This document shows positions 1-12,790 of a DNA stretch of 64,000 bases, one piece after another. The stretch comes from Vitis vinifera. Its lineage: Eukaryota; Streptophyta; Magnoliopsida; Vitales; Vitaceae. The DNA lies in assembly GCF_030704535.1 (NCBI RefSeq), contig NC_081810.1, forward strand, positions 6,458,501-6,522,500. Direction: 5' to 3'. Numbering within the stretch: the stretch's first letter is position 1; the number at the start of each line of letters is the position of its first letter. The notes beneath the pieces are model-generated. The model saw nothing but the letters and a program-made list of their open reading frames with translations, did not search any database and had not been told where the DNA came from. The position numbers were made by a program, and so were the translations under genes.

Positions 1-2049
1 CAATGTAGAGAATGCGAGTTTTCATGGCTTAGCACAAGGAAAGGCAAGAGGAGGGGTTCCCTCTGCAAGGCTTGCTATATACAAAGTCTGTGTTTTGATA
101 GGGTGCGGAAGCGCGGACATTTTGGCTGCCTTTGATGATGCTATTGCAGATGGGGTTGACATCATTTCAATTTCCCTTGGATTTGAAGCTGCAGTTGCTT
201 TGGAAGAGGATCCCATAGCAATTGGTGCTTTTCATGCCATGGCCAGAAGTATTTTAACTGTGAATTCTGGAGGAAATAGAGGTCCGGAAGTATACTCTAT
301 AAATAGTGTTGCACCATGGATGGTCAGTGTGGCAGCAAGCACCACTGATCGCAAAATTATTGACAGGGTGGTTCTTGGCAATGGAAAAGAACTAACAGTA
401 AGTATTATCAATTCCCCGTTCACCTTAGTTCACGACTCATCTAGTATGTTTAGACTTTTGCTTTTGAAAGCCCTAGAGGCCAGTGAGCCCAAAGAGAACA
501 ATTTCTAAGCGAATATATAACAATATGTGAATGGTTAGTTGGTTACATTATTAATTCTAAGTACTATCTTCTTATCCACCTGGTGCTCTCTCTATATCAA
601 CAGGGTCGTTCATTTAATTATTTCACGATGAATGGATCCATGTACCCTATGATATACGGAAATGATTCTAGCCTCAAAGATGCCTGTAATGAATTCCTAT
701 CCAAGTAAGTTACTGCTAAAGGTCACATTTACATTGCATTTCGTTGAGGAGAAATATCATACTAAACAAGGGATTTATCTTTGGATATCAGGGTGTGCGT
801 GAAGGATTGTTTAAATAGTAGTGCAGTGAAAGGAAAAATTCTACTATGCGATAGCACTCATGGAGATGACGGTGCTCACTGGGCTGGTGCCTCCGGAACA
901 ATCACATGGGATAATTCTGGTGTTGCTTCTGTCTTCCCCTTACCTACAATAGCTCTAAATGACAGTGACTTGCAAATCGTCCATTCCTACTACAAGTCCA
1001 CAAAGTGAGGATTCTACTAATTAGCAACTGAGCCATTGCGAATTATTCGATGTTTTTTGTTTTAATGATAACAATAACATTACTGGATTCTTCCTTACAG
1101 CAAAGCTAAAGCAAAGATACTGAAGAGTGAAGCGATCAAAGATTCTTCTGCTCCTGTAGTGGCTTCCTTTTCATCACGAGGGCCAAACTCAGTCATACCT
1201 GAAATTATGAAGGTATATCTAGCCAGTCCATGATATTTATCTTTCTCTTGTGGCTTTCTTTATATTATTTTTCAATTTCCCGAGTTCCTTTAAATGTTGC
1301 AGCCAGATATAACGGCCCCTGGAGTAGATATATTGGCAGCATTCTCCCCTATTCCTAAACTTGTAGACGGCATATCTGTGGAATATAACATATTATCAGG
1401 AACCTCCATGGCTTGCCCCCATGTTGCTGGAATTGCTGCTTATGTTAAAAGTTTCCACCCCGCCTGGTCTGCTTCAGCCATCCGATCTGCTCTTATGACT
1501 ACTGCTCGGCCCATGAAAGTTTCTGCAAATCTACATGGTGTACTCAGTTTTGGGTCTGGGCATGTCGATCCAGTTAAAGCTATAAGTCCTGGATTAGTGT
1601 ATGAAATCACTAAGGACAACTACACACAGATGCTGTGCGACATGGGTTACAACACAACAATGGTGAGACTCATTTCAGGAGACAACAGCAGTTGTCCAAC
1701 GGACAGCAAAGGTTCCCCAAAAGATCTCAACTATCCTTCAATGACAGTTTACGTTAAGCAGTTAAGGCCTTTTAAAGTAGAGTTTCCCAGAACTGTTACA
1801 AATGTTGGCCGCTCCAACTCTACTTATAAAGCACAAGTCATTACCAGAAAACATCCACGTATAAAGGTCGAAGTGAATCCTCCCATGCTCTCTTTCAAGT
1901 TAATAAAGGAGAAGAAATCTTTTGTGGTGATTGTTACTGGTCAAGGAATGACGATGGAGAGACCGGTGGAGTCGGCGACACTGGTGTGGTCTGATGGCAC
2001 TCATACTGTGAGAAGTCCCGTCATAGTCTACACTGACTTCTTGATATGA
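1..2049 (+). CDS. Cucumisin-like subtilisin protease, copy A (3' part of gene)
   Basis: This is a secreted serine endopeptidase of the plant S8A family, cut at its 5' end by the window. The visible exons are 2-397, 604-704, 792-1004, 1101-1212 and 1303-2049. All junctions are GT-AG and the phases add up without a break. The reading starts just after the catalytic His region. The oxyanion Asn lies in NSGGNRGP (most paralogues have SAGN), then comes the protease-associated domain (exons 604-1004), the SSRGPN block, the catalytic Ser in [11 protein letters not shown], and a C-terminal fibronectin-III-like domain ending at the TGA of 2047-2049. The intron that interrupts the other copies after ALMTT is absent: [11 protein letters not shown] is read straight through. 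No damage is visible, so the gene is probably functional if its 5' half is intact. Confidence 0.9.
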
Positions 2050-3058
2050 TTAATCATATACCCTCTTAGCATCTTGAATTTCTTCTCAAGAGTAAATCAG
2101 TCAATTAGATCAATTTGACTAGCTCGTATTGATCAAGAAGCAATCTTTTAATAAGACTACTACTTTGATGGAAAAGTATTCTGCCTCTATCCGCCTAAAA
2201 TTTGAGAATGCAATACCAATTTTACTATATAACATTTTAAATTCAATTGTGCCTTTCTTTGGCTTCTCTACTCCATATTGGCATATGTGACTATTGTTAG
2301 ATTATATAAAGGATAAAAGTTATAAATATGTGAATAGGAAGAATAATGTAAAATAGAGAATTCCTAATTAGAAATGGGACAAAGTAGAAATATATCAAAT
2401 TAGGTATTAAGATTTGTAATGGAATATTTTTTTAAGAGAGGTATTTTATTTAAAGAAAATAAAATAAAATAAGGATTGGATTTTTTTCCATATAAAAGTT
2501 GTTTCATCCTTGGAATATCTAATCACTTTTACTAAATGTGAATAATTTTACAAAAGTGTTACTAAGTAGAATGTAAATTAAAAGGGTATTAGTTTAATTG
2601 GACCATTTTTCCTAGAAGTTTAATGGAAACATTAAGTAGTTAACTTGTTTTCAAAACGTGATTTCTTTTAAGAAAAGGAAAGAAAGCCTCCTACTTTTTC
2701 ACTGAGAAATCATCACGAAAACCTCTGATTTATTAAGCAGACAAGAGCTAAGTTAAAGGTGATAATCAATATTTTTAATTAGAGTTTTGAAAATTCAAGT
2801 AATGATTAAGCTCGGTTTTCTTCACTAGCACTAAGTTTGCTTAATTACTTGATTCCATTGTTTGTGATGACGGTGGAGGTTATATAGCAAAGACATGCCA
2901 TTTTTGTCTTGTGACAGTGATTTTTTTTCCCCCTACTTTACTGTAGATCTTGATATGCGATACAATACAAATGTATCACTTATTTCTTATTCTCTAGTAG
3001 CCTATGAGTAATATCAATGATAGTGTAGTTTTATGTAGTGTATCTAGGATAAGGATAG
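2050..3058. other. 3' flank of copy A, shared with copy B
   Basis: No gene is seen. By eye the sequence aligns with 11747-12267 and again with about 16980-17234, so it belongs to the duplicated unit that contains subtilase copies A and B. The similarity stops near 3050 at the words TGTATCTAGGAT, which also occur at about 17224-17235. This marks the likely distal edge of the duplication. The A flank is uninterrupted and serves as the reference for the CACTA insertion in the B flank. Confidence 0.7.
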
Positions 3059-3136
3059 GGTGAAAACTTTAGATTTGCAATGGCAAAATTTTATAAAAAA
3101 TAGGAGAAAAATCGTGGAGAGAAAAAGGAAGGATTC

Positions 3137-3476
3137 TGTTAGGTCCCGATCAGGTAGCAACAATAACTCATAGAAATACTCACTTTCTTTGGGTGAAAGA
3201 TAAACCACAACTGTTTATAGAATAAATATGCTGCCGTTTATTCATTACTAATGTTCCAATAAATAGAGTAAAACTTAACAAATCAGCTTCAACTCTGGAA
3301 ACTAACTAGCCTAAACTCAAGGGAATACCTTGTAACAAATTTGAATGTGCAAAATTACAAAACATAAGCAGAAAATAAATTAAACGGTTGACAACTCTTT
3401 GGTTAGACTTGGTCTAACTCAAGCTAAAAAATTGGGATTCTTCTTAGAGATTCTTTCTGACCTTTTCGTCCTATCA
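3137..3476 (-). repeat. 3' LTR of the gypsy element
   Basis: This 340-bp repeat begins TGTTAGG and ends CTATCA. It is about 92% identical by eye to 7857-8196 and bounded outside by GATTC. Confidence 0.9.
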
Positions 3477-6400
3477 ATACTTCCCCTGCCAAGTGGATCC
3501 TTGTTCTCAAGGTCTAGTGAAGGAAACGGATTATGCAGCAGTGTTGTTGCCTCCCATGTAGCATCTTCAGTAGGCAATCGTTTCCACTTCACCAAATGCT
3601 TTTCAATAAATTTCTTGCCTTATTTAATCTAGCATGTATCTAGGATTTTCTCTGGTTCCACTGAAGCTACCCTTTCATCAGTAATAAGTGGCAGCTCTAA
3701 GTTAACTTGTGGAGGATCCCTAACATATTTTTTTTCAAGAGAGATACATGAAAAACAGGGTGGATCTTTGCTCCTGCTGGTAATTGGAGTTGGTAAGCAA
3801 CATTTCTGACCTTCTTTTCGATTAAATAAGGGTCGTAGAACTTGTTGGCAAGTTTTTTATGAACTCTTTTGAATGCAGTTTGTTGGTGATAAGGATGTAG
3901 CTTTAGGAGTACCATATTACCTGCTTGAAACTCCACATCATGCCTTTTTTTTGTTTGCCATTTGCTTCATTCGATTGACTGCCATGTCCAAATTTTTCTT
4001 CAAGTGCTGGAGTAATTCATCTCGGTGTAAGAGGCTTTGATCGACTTCATGAACTCGAGATAACCCATCAAAATGCAGTAGAATTGGGGGAGAAAGCAGA
4101 CCATACAAAGCTTGGAAATGTGTCATCCTCGTTGAGCTATGGTAGGTGGTGTTATACCAGAATTCTGCCCAAGGTAAATAACTATACCATTTTCGTGGCC
4201 ATTGATGGACGAAACAACGTAGGTATTGTTTAACACAACGGTTCACAACTTTAGTTTGTTCGTCGGTCTGCAGGTGGTATGCGGAACTTAATCTCAACTT
4301 GGTGCTTAACATAGTGAAGAACTCTTGCCAGAATTTGCTGATAAAGACAGGGTCGCGGTCATTAATGATTGATTTTGGCATGCCATGGAGTTTGATGACG
4401 TGCTTTACAAAATGTTTAGCTACAATCTTTGTAGAAAACGGATGAGATAAAGCAAAAATAAAATAAAAAATGAGCATACTTATTGAGTCTATCAAAGACC
4501 ACCAAAAGACTATCTTTGCCATGGGAAAATGGAAGACCTTCAATAAAATCCAAAGTGAGATCATCCCACACTTAACAGGGAATGGGAAGTGGTTGAAGTA
4601 ATCCTACCAGAGATAGGGTTTCAGTTTTGTTTTTTTGGCAAACTTCACACTGCGTGAAATATTTTTGGACAGACCGGTACATGGATGACCAATAAAATTG
4701 TTGAGCTAACCTTTTGAATGTCCTCAACACTCCAGAATGCCCTGCCATTTTACTATCATGAAATTCTTTTAGAAGTTGGTTGTAGATAGCTTGTGGAACA
4801 TCCACTCTCTTTTTGTAGAAACAGAGACCATTTTGCATCAAGTATGGTCCGGTAGGGTCTGTAGATGATTAACGGCTCAATTGCTGCATATATGGGTCAT
4901 CTTGTGCTGTTTTTCTCATATCATCCCAAAGAGTAACCTGTGAGACAAACAATGGATTAAGAAGAGGGTTGTCAGGGCAGCGAGAGAGGGCATCAACAGC
5001 TGAATTTTCACGTCTTGGCCGGTAGAGATTTCGTAGTCATAGCCCAAGAGCTTTGCTACCCACTTTTGTTACTCGGAAACTGCTACACGTTGATCTTAAA
5101 AATATTTGAGACTCTTGTGATCGGTTCGAATGAAAAATCTCCTGCCTAAAAGATAAGGCCGCCATGTCATAATTGCTTCCACAATCACTAGCATTTCCTT
5201 GGCATAAATGGACCATGTTCATTTATTAATCCCCAAAGCGCGACTCACAAAAGCGATTGGCCTGCCTTGCTAAGTAAGGACTGTACCGATTCCGTCACTT
5301 GAAGCATCAGTTTCAACAATGAAAGAGTCATTAAAATTTGACATGGCTAACATCGGGGTAGTTGTCATGGATTACTTGAGTAGCTTGAATGCATCCGTTG
5401 CTTCTTCATTCCACCTAAAGTTTCATTTTTTGAGGAGATTGGTAAGAGGGCGAACCAAAAGTCCATAGTTCTAGAAAAATTTCCTATAGTAACTTGTCAA
5501 GCCTAAAAATTCGTGTAATTCAGTGATATTAGTAGGTTGTGGCCAAACTACCATGGCCTCAATTTTTTTTTTTCGTCTACCTTTACTCCTTGATGCATCA
5601 CAATATGGCCCAAATATTCCAATTCTTGTTTTCCAAAATCACACTTGCTTGCTTTGATGAAAAACTAATGTTGTCTCAGGATTTCTAATATTGTTCTTAC
5701 ATGTTCTATATGTAACTCCCATGTGGGACTATAAACAAGAATATCGTCAAAGAAAACTAGTATGAACTTGCGAAGATGAAAGTGAAATATAGAATTCATA
5801 ATGGCTTGAAAGGCGGAAGGGGCATTGCATAAACCAAAAGGCATAACTAGGTACTCAAAATGACCATTATGGGTTCTAAAGGCAGTTTTTGGAATATCAG
5901 GAGCATGTACTTGTACATGATGAAATCCAACTCGTAAGTCTAGTTTGGTGAAATAGGCTGCCTCATACAACTCATCTAGCATATTGTTTATCGTAGGAAT
6001 GGGAAATCGGTCTTTGATGGTGGCTGCGTTTAGTGCCCGATAGTCTATGCAAAATCGCCAAGTGCCATTTTTCTTTACCAACAAAACGGGAAATGAGAAT
6101 GAACTGGTGCTAGGTCGAATGACTCCCATGTTGAGCATCTTCTTGACTTATTTTTCGATCTTTGCTTTTTAAAAATATGCATATCTATAGTGTCAAACAT
6201 TTATGGGTTGAGTACTTTTTTTGAGAGGAATGTGATGGTCGATATTTCTCAATGGTGGTAGTGTGGTTGGTTCTTTGAACATGTCTGCATAATCCTCCAA
6301 TGTTTGCTGCATGGTAAGACTGGTGTTTGTCCCAGTGGACTTCTTGACAGTTTGTAGGTAGACAACAAACAACATTTGGCCTTGGTGCATCTTTTTTGCA

Positions 6401-7856
6401 ATCGATGCCAATGATGTTGCTTTAATGGTTTGGTTAGTTAATTCCTTACAATCTTCGTGCTTGATTACCCCAGTGAAAGTCCATGGTCAATTGTTTCCAA
6501 TTGCAGACCACGGAGCCTAGCTTCTCCAGTCATTGGATGTCTAATACCATATCAAGTCTTGTTAGGGGTAGAGAATAAAGGGTGAATGAAAAAGTAATGC
6601 CTTGCAAATTCATTTGCACTTTCTCAAAGTGACCCTGGCAGAGCAGTCGCTCGCTACTTGCTACGTGGATAGCAAATGATTTCGTTGGCACCATTAGAAG
6701 TCGAAGAAATCTGGCTACTTTTTCGCTCAAAAAATTGTGAGTGAATCCATTGTCGATCAACGCTATCATGTGTTGAGATCCAATGGCGGCTGCTACTCGC
6801 ATGGTTCGTGGAGATGCCCAGCTTGTTAGTGCATGTATTGAGACTTCCAGTTTGACTTGATCTCCTAGAGTATCTTTCATCTGCAACTTTTCATCCACTA
6901 CATCATATTCTTTGGTTTGATTGCTGCTTTGGCACTTAAGAAGGAGTAGTTGAGGTCCCTAGTACTTGTGACCTGGGGTGAATCTGTCGTTGCAGTTGAA
7001 ACAAAGCCCTTGTGCTCTCCGTTTCTGCATTTCATCCCAACTCAATCGCTTGGTTGTCATTGTTAGGGTAGTCCGATTCTTTAGAGTGATGGTGGTAGAT
7101 ACACGGTTCTGCAGTGGGGGCTGTATGAACCTTTTTGTTCTTGCGATCTATTCATCCTTCATTCTCGCTAGGCTGATGGATTCCTTCAATATTTTAGGCT
7201 CGAACATTCGAATTCCATCGGCGATTTCGGATTTCAATCTTCCCATGAAAGTGCCAACGAGAGCCTTCTGTGTCCAACCTTGAACCCGATTGCCTAGCCT
7301 TTCGAACTCTTTTTGGTACTCACAAAGGGATCTAACTTGTTGAACTCTGGATAGAGTTTCATCGAAATTTTCACACTTTGTCGGTCCAAAACTAGCCCAT
7401 AGTTCCTCCTCAAAGAACTCCCATGTCACCAAAGGACTTTCCTCTTGGTAAGCTCGACGCAACCATTGCTACCATTGGTTAGCTTCTCTTTCAAGGTGGA
7501 AAGATGCTAGAGTTACCTTTTGGTTGTCTGTTGTGTCTTGAAATTCAAAGAATTGAGCTACTCGGCTAAGCCATTCCATCGGATCTTCTCCAAAGTATTT
7601 TGGAAATTCCAATCTTGCCATCTTGGAAGAGAAAACCTGTCTGCCACCATCGTTCTCCTCTCGATGTGAATGGAAGGATCCTTCCCGCCCATTGTTGTTG
7701 TTGCTAGAGGCTTCTTTAGTTGGAAGCAAAGCTTCAGATAACTTGTTGACAATTTCCTCTAATCGTTGTATTCTATCTTGAACTCTACCAAGCCCAACCT
7801 CCAAAGCCTCAATCCTTTCTTTGTTGGATGTCATTGTAACGATGCTCTGATACCAA

Positions 7857-8196
7857 TGTTAGGTCCCGATCAGGTAGCAACAATAACTCATAGAAACACT
7901 CACTTTCTTTGGGTGAAATATAAACCACAACTGTTTATAGGATAAATATGATGTTGTTTATTCATTGCTAATGTTCCAATAAATTAAGTAAAGCTTAACA
8001 TATCAGCTTCAACTCCGGAAACTAACTAGCCTAAACTCAAGGGAATACCTTGTAACAAATTTGAATGTGTAGAAATACAAAACAGAAGTAGGAAATAAAT
8101 TAAACGACTGACAACTCTTTGGTTAGACTTGATCTAACTCAAACTAAAAACTTGGGATTCTTCTTAGGGATTTTTTTTTACCTTCTCGGCTTATCA
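7857..8196 (-). repeat. 5' LTR of the gypsy element
   Basis: This 340-bp repeat begins TGTTAGG and ends TTATCA. On its inner side lies the tRNA-Met primer-binding site, read on the minus strand, and on its outer side GATTC. Confidence 0.9.
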
Positions 8197-9691
8197 GATT
8201 CCTAAAATCAAAGTTTCTAAACTCAAGGGTTTCCTAATACTTCCCCTTGAGTTGGAGTATGGAGGTTATGAACACCTAACGTGTGAATGAGAGAAGGAAA
8301 AACAGTAGCTCCTAAAGCCTTCGTAAAGACATCAGTCAATTGGTCCTTAGTATGAATATATGCAATTTGAACCAAACTAGCTTGAACTCTTTCGCAAATC
8401 ACATGACAATCAATTTTGATGTGCTTGGTGAGTTCATGAAATACTGGATTTGCGGCAATATGGAGAGCAACGTTATTGTCACAAAACATGGTGGCAGGTT
8501 GTGAATGGGTAACCTGTAGATCATGGAGCAAAGAAATGAGACATTGAATTTCATATGAAGTTGTAGCCATGACTCGATATTCAACTTCAACGGAGAAATG
8601 AGAAATCGTGTGTTGCTTTTTGTATTTCCAAGATATAGGAGAAGAACCCAACAATATATAGTACCTAGTAATGGAACAATAGGTTTCTGGACAAGTTGCC
8701 CAGTCAGAGTCACAAAAAGCATGAATCTAAAGTGTATTAGATGAAGACAGAAGAATGCCTTGACTGAGGGATTGTTTAATATACCGAAACAACCGATAAG
8801 CAGTATCCAAATGTGGTTGTCTAGGATTAACCATGAATTGACTAAGAATCTAAACTGAAAAAACAATGTCTAGCATAGTGATAGTGACATAAATGAGACA
8901 TCCAACAAGCTGACGATATAAAGAAGTATTAGGCAAAAGATCTCCATTAGTGAAAGTAAGTTGGAGGTTGGGCTCCATGGGTGTCTTGACAAGTCAAGAA
9001 CTAAGGAATCCAGTATCCTTCAAAATATCAAGACCATATTTCCACTAGGAAAAATATATATGCTTGGAACATTTCACTTTAAGTCCAAGGAAATATTTAA
9101 GTGGACCAAGATCTTTCAAGGCAAATCAATCATGGAGATAATTCTTTAGAGATGAAATGGCAAAAAGATCATTAATATAGACCAAGATATCATCTACATA
9201 AACAACCAGAGCAATGAAGAAATTGCCAGAAGTTTTTGTGAAAATAGAGTAATCAGCCTTGGATTGAAGATATCCTATGGTAAGTAAAACATTAAATAAT
9301 TTAGCAAACCATTGTTAAGATGTTTTCTTAAGGCCATAAAGAGATTTATGAAGTTTGAAAACTCGAGTCTCCCATTTTCAATGAAACTAGGTGGAATTTG
9401 CATATAAAAATCTTCATCCAAGTCATCATGAAGAAAAGTATTATCAACATCCAAGTGATGAAGATGCTAATTTTGGATGGAAGCAACAACCAAGAGGGCT
9501 TTGATAGTAACTAACTTGGAAACAAAAGCAAAGGTCTCATGGAAATTAAGTCATTTTTGTTGGCTATAACCTTTCACAAAGAGTTGGGCTTTATAGTGCT
9601 CAATTGCACCATTAAATTTATACTTTATCTTATAAACCCACTTACAATCAATTGCATTTTTTTTTACAAGAAGGTCAACTAAACTCCAAGT

Positions 9692-11746
9692 CTTATCCAC
9701 CTAGTGTTATCTCTATATCAACAGGGTCGTTCATTTAATTATTTCATGATGAATGGATCCATGTACCTATCGCATACGGAAATGTTACTAGTCGTAGAGA
9801 TGTTTGCATTGAATTCCTCTCAAAGTTCTACTAAAGGTCACATTTACCTTGAGTTTCTTCAAGAAAAATAAATAAATCATACGAAAAAATGGATTTATTG
9901 TTGAATATCAGGAATTGCTTGAGGGACTGTTTAAATAGTAGTGCAATGGGAGGAAAAAAAATTCTACTATGTGATAGCACTTATGGAGATGACAACGCTC
10001 ACTGGGCCGGTGCCGCTGGAACAATCAAATTGGATAGCACTGGTGTTGCTTCTATCGTCTCCTTACCTACAATAGCTCTAAATCAGAATGACTTGGAAAT
10101 CCTCCAATCCTACTACAATTCCACAAAGTGAGGATTCTGATAATTAGCAACTAAGCCATAGCTAATTATTCGATTTTTTTTTTTGTTTTAATGATAACAA
10201 TACCGTTATTGGATTCTTCCTTACAACAAGGCTGAAGCAAAGATACTGAAGAGTGAAGCGATCAAAGATTCTTCTGCTCCTATAGTGGCTTCACCCAGTC
10301 ATACCTGAAATTATGAAGGTATATCTAGCCAGTCCATGGTATATATCTTTCTCTTATGGCTTTGTTTACATTATTTTTCAATTTCTTGAGTTCCCTTAAA
10401 TGTTGTAGCCGGATATAACAGCCCATGGAGTAGATATATTGGTAGCATACTCCGATATTCCTAAACTTGCAGATAAACAGTCAGTTGAATATATTATATT
10501 ATCAGGAACCTCCATGTCTTGCCCCCATGTTGCTGGAATTGCTGCTTATGTTAAAAGTGTTCACCCTGCCTGGTCTACATCAACCATCCAATTTGCTCTT
10601 ATGACTACTGGTACCCTTTATCACTACATAAAACTCTAATTCAAGAAATCCGAGAGGATGTTTGATAAATTAATTTAATGACTTAATAACTTAATTTAAA
10701 TCATTAGATAGGTTAAGCATGTTTAGTAAAATAAATTAAAATCACAACTTAAAAGTGAAGACCAAAATGGTTTACTTATTCTTGATCTCAAGTAACTTTT
10801 ATATCATTTGCCTATGTTTAATAAGAGTATATTTTACAATTATGACTTTACATTCACAACTCATCTTTTATAAAAAAAATGTTTTTGTAATTATTTTATG
10901 CATCTATAATACTTTAAATATGGGTGTTTAACAAATAAAATTATTATTTAAGATTAATGAAATGGTAAATATTAGTTAAAATAAATGAGGATAAATATGT
11001 CAATTTGATGTTTAGAATAAATTTGAAGTTAACTTTATTAAACAATGTTAATACTTAGAGTAAAAATTAAATATTAAGTTTTAGCTCAATAATTTAAAAA
11101 TAATTTAACTTAATTTGACTTAACAATAAGTAATAAGTATCAAGTACTTTTACCAAACATTCTCTAACTTTTTTTTTTTCTAAATTTCTTATGTACATAG
11201 CTCGGCCCATGGAAGTTTCCACAAATCTACTAGGTGTACTCGGTTTTGGGTTTGGGCATGTCGATCCAGTTAAAGCTACAAGTCCTGGTTTAGCATATGA
11301 AACCTCAACAGACGACTACACACAAATGTTGTGCAACATGGGTTACAATACAACATTGGTGAGATGCATTTTAGGAGACAACGTAGAGCAGTTGTCCTGA
11401 GGACAAAAAAGGTTTCCCAAAAGATCTCAATTATCCTTCAATGACAGTTAACGTTATGCAGTCAAAGCCTTTTAAAGTAGAGTTTCCAAGAACAGTTACA
11501 AATGTGGGCAACTCAAGCTCTACATATAAAGCAGAAGTCGTTTTAGGAAAACAACCACCAATGAAGGTCGAAGTGAATCCTTCCATGCTCTCCTTCAAGT
11601 TAGAAAATGAGAAAAAATCTTTTGTTGTGACTGGTACTAGGCAAGGAATGACAAGCAAGAGTCCGGTGGAGTCAGGGACACTGGTATGGTCTGATGGCAC
11701 TCAAACTGTGAGGAGTCCCGTCATCATCTACACTGACATGTACTGA
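9692..11746 (+). pseudogene. Cucumisin-like subtilase, copy B (truncated pseudogene)
   Basis: This is the paralogue of copy A, beginning abruptly at the end of an intron (about 9692), so the prodomain and the Asp and His parts of the active site are gone. A first exon remnant (about 9725-9830) has lost a base near 9768. The PA-domain exon (about 9911-10134) is readable. The next exon has a mutated acceptor (AA instead of AG near 10227) and a 20-bp deletion near 10293 that removes SSRGPN. The Ser exon (about 10411-10610) keeps [11 protein letters not shown] but has APG changed to AHG. An intron enlarged by a MITE follows, then a last exon (about 11201-11746) with a frameshift near 11385-11415. 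It is clearly non-functional as a protease. The C-terminal Fn3-like part remains well conserved, so decay is recent. Confidence 0.9.
10653..11165. mobile_element. MITE-like insertion in the last intron of copy B
   Basis: The about 513-bp AT-rich segment has terminal inverted repeats: AGAGGATGTTTGATAAA at 10653 and, inverted, AGAGAATGTTTGGTAAA ending at 11165 (15 of 17 match). It has no coding capacity. The G-TGTTTGGTAA-type end is common in plant non-autonomous hAT-like MITEs. No clean target duplication could be recognised, so the family is uncertain. Confidence 0.6.
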
Positions 11747-12269
11747 TTAATTAATCAAATATCCTCTTAGCATTTTGAACTTCTTGTCAAGAGTACATAA
11801 GTTAATTAGATCAATTTGACTATTTCGTAATGATCAAGATGCAATATTCTAATAAGACTACTACTTTGGTGGAAAATTAGTGTGTCTTTATCCACCTAAT
11901 ATTTGAAAATTCATCAATACCAATTTTTACAACATTATTATATAACATTTTAAATTCAACTGGACCTTTTTTTGGCTTATCTACTCCATATTGGCATATG
12001 TCAATAGGAAGAATAAATGGAAATGTAGAATTCCTAAATAGAGATTGGGCAAAGAAGAAATATACCAAATTAGCTATTAAAATTTGTCATATAATATTTT
12101 TTAAGAGAAGATTTTTTATTAAAAAAAAAAGAAAAAAAGAAAATGGAATATGGCTTGGAACTTTATCCATATAAATTGAAGTTGTTTCATCCTCTAGAAT
12201 GTCTAATTACTTTTACTAAATGTGAATAATTTCACGAAAGTATAGAATGCAAATGAAAAGGGTATTATA
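11747..12269. other. 3' flank of copy B, left part
   Basis: No gene is seen. The sequence aligns with copy A flank 2050-2595, with small indels, up to the words GGGTATTA at 12260-12267, where the CACTA-type element begins. Confidence 0.7.
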
Positions 12270-12289
12270 CACTACAAAAAAATAGGTTT

Positions 12290-12790
12290 TTAATGATGAA
12301 TCTTTAGTCACGACTACAAATATCGTGACCAAAGATGTTATTTTGCCCCGACCAAGGTAAAATTGTGACTATATGTGTTAATTAATTTAGGGTAGAAAAA
12401 AAACATGTTTAGTCACGATAATTTTATCAACCATCACCAAAAGGATTGATGAGAGGGTATTTTAGTAACAAATTTATTTGAAACCGGACTATTTGTAAAT
12501 TTAGGGAGGGAAATTTTGGCGCCAATAATTTTAGTCACGGTAATTTTATCATTCGTGACAAAAAGTGTAACAAAATGATGTTTTAGTGACAGTTTTTTGT
12601 GAAACCGTCACTATTTATATATAAATTTTTGTGACTTTTAGTCACACCATTGATTGACCGTGATTGTATGGGAACTTATAGTCACAAATTTCACATTGAC
12701 CATGACCAAATGCATAGAGGTTTATTTTAAATATTTTGAACCTATGGTCACTGGGTTCACACAATCGTGACCAAAGTCTATTATTTATTT
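12290..12790. repeat. Left subterminal repeat array of the CACTA element
   Basis: About ten degenerate units of TAGTCACG and its complement CGTGACCA are spaced 20-60 bp apart, in alternating orientation, so neighbouring units form small imperfect palindromes. Confidence 0.75.

Larger units (their letters stand above)
3137..8196 (-). mobile_element. Ty3/gypsy LTR retrotransposon, chromovirus-like, inactive
   Basis: This is a structurally complete element on the minus strand with two 340-bp LTRs (3137-3476 and 7857-8196), TG...CA ends and a perfect 5-bp target duplication GATTC (3132-3136 and 8197-8201). A primer-binding site TGGTATCAGAGC, complementary to initiator tRNA-Met, lies just inside the right-hand (5') LTR. 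Domains in transcription order are gag (about 7834-7150), protease (about 6900-6530), reverse transcriptase (about 6140-5665), RNase H (about 5300-5000), integrase (about 4840-3940) and a C-terminal tail (about 3936-3697). The order PR-RT-RH-IN marks Ty3/gypsy, and size and short LTRs resemble the Reina clade (inference). It is broken in roughly eight or more places. The LTRs differ at about 8% of sites by eye, suggesting insertion a few million years ago. Confidence 0.9.
3059..9690 (-). mobile_element. Ty1/copia retrotransposon relic, split by a gypsy insertion
   Basis: On the minus strand, 8223-9690 carries copia reverse transcriptase (from about 9690 leftwards) followed by RNase H (about 8250-8660). 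The end of RNase H is followed by a purine-rich stretch (minus-strand reading of about 8240-8260) typical of a polypurine tract. About 115 bp of LTR-like sequence then continues across the gypsy insertion, to roughly 3059. Gag, protease and integrase are missing, and the right edge abuts subtilase copy B at about 9691. It is a broken, old fossil with many breaks. The left limit is inferred from where similarity between the A and B flanks ends. Confidence 0.65.
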
